In this document: positions 6,529-10,138 of the stretch, one piece after another
How positions within the stretch are numbered: the first letter of the stretch is position 1
Layout: the number at the start of each line of letters is the position of its first letter
Program-made: the position numbers and the translations under genes
DNA from: Caryophanales bacterium
GTDB lineage: Bacteria > Bacillota > Bacilli > Alicyclobacillales > SLC66
DNA: 10,138 nt
Reading direction: 5' to 3'
NCBI GenBank assembly: GCA_027341705.1
Contig: DAIELO010000026.1
Span: 1-10,138, forward strand
The notes under the pieces: generated by a model
What the model saw: the letters and a program-made list of their open reading frames with translations, nothing else
Told to the model about the DNA's origin: nothing
The model's database searches: none

Positions 6529-6566
6529 GATGCATCCTCCATCGCCGATTGCACATCCAGCATTTC

Positions 6567-6594
6567 ATCTTATGTGCATTGGCCTATAGAGGTG
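6567..6594 (-). promoter_or_regulatory. Sigma-K-like promoter of yabG
   Basis: The minus strand has CACC (6591-6594) as a -35 with the core AC, a 16-nt spacer and CATAAGAT (6567-6574), which fits the CATANNNT form of sigma-K. Transcription would start near 6560, about 32 nt before the yabG ATG. Sigma-K control of yabG is known in B. subtilis; here it is inferred from the motif and homology. Confidence 0.55.
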
Positions 6595-6621
6595 CTGTTC
6601 AAGTGAAATTGTCACAGGTAG

Positions 6622-7101
6622 TTAGCTTTTGGTGTAGCGATCCGCCACTTTAGATGCACCAAAGGAATCAGGTTTAATGTGCGCCGTATAGCCACTTTGG
6701 GTGATCCATCCGACCACATCCTTGATGAGTATCCTGGTCTCTCCACCTTCCCCAATATCAAGATGGATCTCAATCGGTAATTGATTACCTAATTTGCCCA
6801 TTTCCGTTTCGAGTGCTTGCACAATTTCTAGTGCGTAAGAGGCCTCCATAAAAATCCTTTGCTTAAATCCGAGTGGTTTTTTGTAGGGACGTTTAAGAAA
6901 ATAAAAACGCGCACCCTTCCCCACCCTGTGAATGACAATAGCTGTCACAAACAAGGTGACGTGGCGCGCGGTTCTAGGCTGAGAATCGGACCCTACAATC
7001 AAGCGATACTGTTGAGCCGGCATTTCTTCACAATACCGAATAATATCTAACGCCACTTCTTCCAGTGACATGCTACCTTTTGTGGGACTGACAAACTGCA
7101 T
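6622..7101 (-). CDS. YkuK/DUF458 family protein, RNase H-like fold, function unknown
   Basis: The 159-residue product carries the conserved pattern of this family: SPTKGSMSLEEV near 5-15, IVGSDSQ at 35-41, FVTAIVIHRVGKG near 51-63, HLDIG at 113-117 and a C-terminal IKPDSFGASKVADRYTK at 142-158. The alternating strands and acidic positions Asp39, Glu86, Asp115 and Asp145 are what an RNase H-like nuclease fold would use, but I know of no proven activity for the family. The ATG at 7101 has an AAGGCGGTGA Shine-Dalgarno. It begins 24 nt after rsmA, so it is probably read in the same operon, and the yabG promoter lies downstream of it. In B. subtilis the ykuK homolog is elsewhere, so the location between an rRNA methyltransferase and a spore protease is unusual. 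The family call is solid; any nuclease role is inference. Confidence 0.88.
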   Translation of the reverse strand: MQFVSPTKGSMSLEEVALDIIRYCEEMPAQQYRLIVGSDSQPRTARHVTLFVTAIVIHRVGKGARFYFLKRPYKKPLGFKQRIFMEASYALEIVQALETEMGKLGNQLPIEIHLDIGEGGETRILIKDVVGWITQSGYTAHIKPDSFGASKVADRYTKS

Positions 7102-7125
7102 CTGGCTTCACCGCCTTCTTGATTG

Positions 7126-8019
7126 TCAGACACCGAGCTGAAAGTGTACTTGATACATGTGTGCCAGCTCGGCAAATTCGCGAATTGACAAAGTCTCGCC
7201 TCTGCGATTACTATCAATACTTGCTAATTTTATCCACTTTGATACAGTACTTTTCGACAAATTTTGAAATTCACCTGCTAACGCATTCAGCAACGTTTTA
7301 CGTCGTTGTGAAAACGAACCTCTGACTACCTTAAAAAAGAGTATACGATCCACGCCGACAGCATCTGGATGGGGTCTCATGCGCAAGGATACGATGGCGG
7401 AATGAACGCCTGGATTGGGCAGGAATGAGGCCGCAGATACAGTCTGCAGGTAAAAGGGTTCCCCGTAATATTGAATAGCCACACTAAGTGCCCCATACGC
7501 CTTCGTACCAGGTTTGGCAACCATGCGTTCTGCTACTTCCTTTTGCACCATCACCACCATTTTCACAAATGGCAACTGGGATTCCAACATTTTCATGACA
7601 ATGGGCGTAGTAATATAATAAGGCAAATTGGCTACCAATCGAAATGAAAATTCATGCCTATAGGAGTCCAGCAACGTGGAAAAGTCAAATTTCAATGCGT
7701 CAGCTAAAATCACTTCTACCTGAGGATAATGGCGCATCGTTTCGTTTAATAAAGGAATTAATTGACGATCTTTTTCTATGGCCAGCACTTTTTCAAACCC
7801 GGCTTCTGCAAGTGCCTGTGTAAGCGTACCAATGCCTGGACCAATCTCTAATGCCGCTACTTTCAACGAGTCATTAGCATCTGCCATCGCTTCTTCTACA
7901 ATATCATTTAGCACATGTCCGTCAATTAAAAAATTTTGACCATACTGTTTTTTTAGTGTAAAACCGTGCTCACGCAACAATTCTCTGGCGACAGATGGCT
8001 GATACAGGCGAGCGATCAT
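7126..8019 (-). CDS. rsmA: 16S rRNA (adenine1518/1519-N6)-dimethyltransferase RsmA (KsgA)
   Basis: RsmA transfers four methyl groups from S-adenosylmethionine to the two adjacent adenines of the helix 45 loop in late 30S assembly. The 297-residue product has all Rossmann methyltransferase motifs: QNFL at 28-31, EIGPGIGTLT at 58-67 (SAM loop), Glu82 (end of strand 2), ADAL at 106-109, the catalytic NLPYY at 131-135, FLPNPGVHSA at 199-208 and FSQRRKTLLN at 236-245. The length is typical (about 290). The ATG at 8019 overlaps the rnmV stop by 4 nt (ATGA), with GAGGGTG just upstream, so translation is probably coupled. RNase M5 next door matures 5S rRNA, so the pair forms a ribosome-maturation unit. 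Loss of this gene gives kasugamycin resistance in other bacteria. Confidence 0.97.
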   Translation of the reverse strand: MIARLYQPSVARELLREHGFTLKKQYGQNFLIDGHVLNDIVEEAMADANDSLKVAALEIGPGIGTLTQALAEAGFEKVLAIEKDRQLIPLLNETMRHYPQVEVILADALKFDFSTLLDSYRHEFSFRLVANLPYYITTPIVMKMLESQLPFVKMVVMVQKEVAERMVAKPGTKAYGALSVAIQYYGEPFYLQTVSAASFLPNPGVHSAIVSLRMRPHPDAVGVDRILFFKVVRGSFSQRRKTLLNALAGEFQNLSKSTVSKWIKLASIDSNRRGETLSIREFAELAHMYQVHFQLGV

Positions 8020-8567
8020 TGCACACCCTCACTCTCTATGGTGGCCAAAGCCTGCAGAAATTCTTCCCGACTGATACGAAGTGTGTTCAATCGTTTCAAA
8101 AACGATTTACCATTAGCATATCCAATTTGCATTTTTTTTCCTAGTTGCTCTCTTCGCACTGCAGACTTCGGTGTTCCGATAAGCCCATGCTCGATTAGAT
8201 CATCCATCGAAAATTCCAACTCAGCATCTTCTACCAAACTCCGAACCTGAGAAAGCGCCATTACAATATCCGCCAATGGCGCATTTTCGACTCCTATATC
8301 CCCATTTTTGAGCGCTTGTTGTTGTGCGAGATAGGCGTGCTTGCTAGCGGGAAAACGCTTCGCTAATTTTCGTCTAATTTGCTCACCAGCATAATCAGGG
8401 TCTGTCAGAATGATCAGTCCTCGCAACTTGACTGCCCGCTCCAGTTGCAAGTAGACTTCTTGACGAATTCTTGAGCCCCCAGTGACAATCACATCGGCTC
8501 GTACCGCTTTTTGCACACGATCCCGATCATGCTCTCCTTCAACGACAATCACTTCTTCAATATGCAA
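8016..8567 (-). CDS. rnmV: Ribonuclease M5 RnmV (5S rRNA maturation)
   Basis: RNase M5 cuts both sides of the 5S rRNA precursor in Bacilli, with help from a ribosomal protein. With a TTG start at 8567 the product is 183 residues, against 186 in B. subtilis, and begins MHIEEVIVVEGEHD. The Toprim domain shows Glu10 in VVEGEHD and the metal-binding DPD at 56-58 in IILTDPDYAGEQIR. Family sequences follow: IGVENAPLADI, GLIGTPKSAVRREQLG and IGYANGKSFLKRL. The open frame continues upstream into tatD, but that part has no homology. An AGGAGTGA Shine-Dalgarno overlapping the tatD stop supports the TTG. The tatD-rnmV gap is 7 nt and the overlap with rsmA is 4 nt, so all are co-transcribed. Bacillus often has yabE between tatD and rnmV; here it is missing. 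Confidence 0.94.
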   Translation of the reverse strand: MHIEEVIVVEGEHDRDRVQKAVRADVIVTGGSRIRQEVYLQLERAVKLRGLIILTDPDYAGEQIRRKLAKRFPASKHAYLAQQQALKNGDIGVENAPLADIVMALSQVRSLVEDAELEFSMDDLIEHGLIGTPKSAVRREQLGKKMQIGYANGKSFLKRLNTLRISREEFLQALATIESEGVQ

Positions 8568-8574
8568 AAAAATA

Positions 8575-8582
8575 TCACTCCT
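8575..8582 (-). promoter_or_regulatory. Ribosome binding site that fixes the TTG start of rnmV
   Basis: The minus strand reads AGGAGTGA, sharing its TGA with the tatD stop codon, and GGAG ends 10 nt before the TTG at 8567. It supports the short 183-residue product over the longer open frame. Confidence 0.65.
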
Positions 8583-9354
8583 GTATTTGAAAAACGCGAA
8601 GCGCATTTTGATACACTGAATTCGCGATGACGTCAGCCGCTTCCTCACGTATTTCGAAAAGTTTCTCCAACACCAACCGCACGTTTGCGGGTTCATTTTG
8701 TTTGCCACGATAAGGTTCTGGTGTTAGATATGGAGCATCCGTCTCCACCAACAAACGATCTAGCGGAAGACTCGCCGCCACTTCACGCGGACGTTTCGCG
8801 TTCTTAAATGTAAGTGGCCCCGAAAAGGAAAGATAAAACCCTAGTTTCATGCACTCCTCGGCCATTTCCAGACTACCAGAAAAGCTATGCAAGATACCCC
8901 CTGCATGAAGAGGTGCTGCCTCTTTGATCAGTGCCAACACATCACCGTGAGCGTCTCGATCATGGATAATGATCGGCAGCTTTTTCTGATTGGCAATGGT
9001 CATTTGAGTGCGAAACACTTCCGCCTGCACATCACGAGGCGAGTTGTCGTAGTAATAATCTAGCCCAATTTCCCCGATTGCAACAACTTTCGGATCGTTT
9101 GCCCACGATTCTAGATCAGCATAATCTTGATCAGTCACCGTTTTGGCGTCGTGCGGATGGATACCCACCGCGGCGTAGACCTGCGTAAAACGTGCAGCAA
9201 GTTCCATCGCTCGCTGTGATGATTCCTGATCATAACCAGGCACCACCATGCGGTTAACCCCGGCATCGACGGCTCGCTGCACCAATTCTATCGCTTGGTT
9301 AAAAAGTGTAGAATCATTAAGGTGCGTATGCGTATCAAAAATGGCCACCGCCAC
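8575..9354 (-). CDS. tatD: TatD-family metal-dependent DNase
   Basis: TatD proteins are amidohydrolase-fold TIM barrels with metal-dependent 3'-5' exonuclease or endonuclease activity, linked to DNA repair and degradation in the cytosol. The 259-residue length is normal (B. subtilis YabD about 255). Metal ligands are visible in order: FDTHTHL at 6-12 (His9, His11), GEIGLDYYYD at 94-103 (Glu95), IIIHDRDA at 128-135 (His131), GGILHSFSG at 152-160 (His156) and ETDAPYL at 204-210 (Asp206). All expected ligands are present. The start is GTG at 9354, with an in-frame GTG two codons later as an alternative; a weak GTGGGTGA lies upstream. It follows metG by 18 nt and precedes rnmV by 7 nt, so it belongs to the metG operon. 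The exact physiological substrate is not fixed by sequence. Confidence 0.95.
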   Translation of the reverse strand: MAVAIFDTHTHLNDSTLFNQAIELVQRAVDAGVNRMVVPGYDQESSQRAMELAARFTQVYAAVGIHPHDAKTVTDQDYADLESWANDPKVVAIGEIGLDYYYDNSPRDVQAEVFRTQMTIANQKKLPIIIHDRDAHGDVLALIKEAAPLHAGGILHSFSGSLEMAEECMKLGFYLSFSGPLTFKNAKRPREVAASLPLDRLLVETDAPYLTPEPYRGKQNEPANVRLVLEKLFEIREEAADVIANSVYQNALRVFQIQE

Positions 9355-9372
9355 GTCGCTTCACCCACTCAG

Positions 9373-10138
9373 TTATTTTACTTTTGCTCCAACAGGAATA
9401 TCACCCGACACAGTGGCAAGTACCAATTGATCGTCTGTCGATGCTGCGAGAATCATACCGTGGGACTCTACCCCACGTAACTTGACTGGCTTCAAATTGG
9501 CCACCAGAATCACCTTTTGTCCCACCAGTTGCTCAGGCGTATAGTGTTTGGCAATCCCACTCACCACTTGCCTGACTTCGAAGCCCAAATCCAATTGCAG
9601 CTTTAGTAATTTATCCGCTTTTTCAATTTTTTCTGCGCCGACTACTTGCGCCACACGCAACTCAACTTTTGAAAAATCTTCAATGTCAATCAATGAAATC
9701 ACACCTATGCTCTCCTTATGTGGTTGATCAACGGGTTTTTGAACAGACTGATCAGGTGCCAGTACGCCTAATTCAGCCAACTCTTTTTCAATATCAAGCC
9801 GCGGAAACAGCGGTTCCCCAGGCACTGTCACCAATCCCCCCGGTAGTGCGCCGAATTTTCGAGCAGCATCCCACGTCGTCAATTCACCGTCCGCGATGCC
9901 CATCTGCTGCCACATCTCAGGTGCCGTTTTTGGCATAAACGGCTGGATCAACACGCTGACAATTCGCAATAATTCAAACATCGTGTATAGCACCGTATTC
10001 AGACGTTCCCCGTCACCCGCCTTATTCAGCGCCCACGGTGCCGTTTCGTCAATATAACGATTGCCACGTCGAACAAGTTGCCAAATGCTTTCGAGCGCCT
10101 TTGAAAACTCTTTGCGATCGAGTGCCTCCTCGGTCTCA
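9373..10138 (-). CDS. metG: Methionyl-tRNA synthetase MetG, C-terminal part (cut by window edge)
   Basis: The frame is open from the right edge and gives 254 residues to the stop. It starts inside the alpha-helical anticodon-binding domain, with the typical YIDETAPWALNK (residues about 28-39 of the visible part), then VLYTMFELLRIVSVLIQPFMP. After a linker of about 50 residues, the last 110 form an OB-fold tRNA-binding domain (Trbp111-like): ISLIDIEDFSKVELRVAQVV, then KADKLLKLQLDLG, RQVVSGIA and VANLKPVKLRGVESHGMILAA. This appended domain helps dimerise the enzyme and hold tRNA in Bacilli. The catalytic HIGH and KMSKS region is outside the window. An internal GTG at 9993 is not a start, because homology continues upstream. 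It is the first visible gene of the metG-tatD-rnmV-rsmA operon. Confidence 0.95.
   Translation of the reverse strand, partial: ETEEALDRKEFSKALESIWQLVRRGNRYIDETAPWALNKAGDGERLNTVLYTMFELLRIVSVLIQPFMPKTAPEMWQQMGIADGELTTWDAARKFGALPGGLVTVPGEPLFPRLDIEKELAELGVLAPDQSVQKPVDQPHKESIGVISLIDIEDFSKVELRVAQVVGAEKIEKADKLLKLQLDLGFEVRQVVSGIAKHYTPEQLVGQKVILVANLKPVKLRGVESHGMILAASTDDQLVLATVSGDIPVGAKVK

Noticed and set aside
6603..6615. Imperfect palindrome GTGAAATTGTCAC after the DUF458 gene
   Set aside because: Only 4 bp of continuous stem and no T tract, so neither a terminator nor a recognisable operator.
8568..8708. N-terminal extension of rnmV by 47 codons
   Set aside because: It lies in tatD in another frame, has no family resemblance, and the TTG at 8567 has a good Shine-Dalgarno and gives the usual length.
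1..10138. tRNA, rRNA, CRISPR, insertion sequence, riboswitch or phage signatures
   Set aside because: No cloverleaf, spaced direct repeats, transposase-like frame or terminal repeats were seen; the window is densely filled with collinear chromosomal genes.

Overview
This window is chromosomal DNA from an endospore-forming member of the Bacillota, most like a Bacilli-class organism. Every gene I can support lies on the minus strand. Read in the direction of transcription (right to left) the order is metG (3' part), tatD, rnmV, rsmA, a YkuK/DUF458 gene, yabG, veg, sspF, cphB, cphA, ispE, purR (5' part). This is the conserved Bacillus metS-yabD-(yabE)-rnmV-ksgA-yabG-veg-sspF-ispE-purR neighbourhood with three changes. 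yabE is absent between tatD and rnmV. A DUF458 gene sits between rsmA and yabG. A cyanophycinase/cyanophycin synthetase pair sits between sspF and ispE. Moderate GC and these deviations suggest a deep-branching, possibly Alicyclobacillaceae-like lineage, but that is a weak inference.

Region 7102-10138 is a tight housekeeping operon: methionyl-tRNA synthetase, the TatD nuclease, RNase M5 (5S rRNA maturation) and the 16S rRNA dimethyltransferase RsmA. Gaps are 18 and 7 nt, then a 4-nt ATGA overlap. The DUF458 gene (6622-7101) follows after 24 nt. Region 4845-6621 is sporulation and early-growth territory. yabG has a sigma-K-like promoter. veg has two tandem consensus sigma-A promoters and its own terminator. 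sspF has a sigma-G-like promoter and a strong terminator.

Region 1305-4824 is the accessory part. cphB (degrades cyanophycin) and cphA (makes cyanophycin from Asp and Arg) are translationally coupled by a 4-nt TTGA overlap. They are bracketed by the sspF terminator and a hairpin after cphA, and no obvious promoter lies directly in front of them. This is the most interesting content: a complete nitrogen-storage make-and-break module placed directly behind a forespore gene. Region 1-1304 returns to housekeeping with ispE (isoprenoid MEP pathway) and the N-terminal third of purR (purine repressor), the latter with a plausible sigma-A promoter.

No tRNA, rRNA, CRISPR array, insertion sequence or attachment site was recognised, and no stretch longer than 300 bases lacks a gene. 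Several start codons are not ATG (TTG for cphA, rnmV and probably cphB; GTG for veg and tatD), each decided by Shine-Dalgarno placement or family length.
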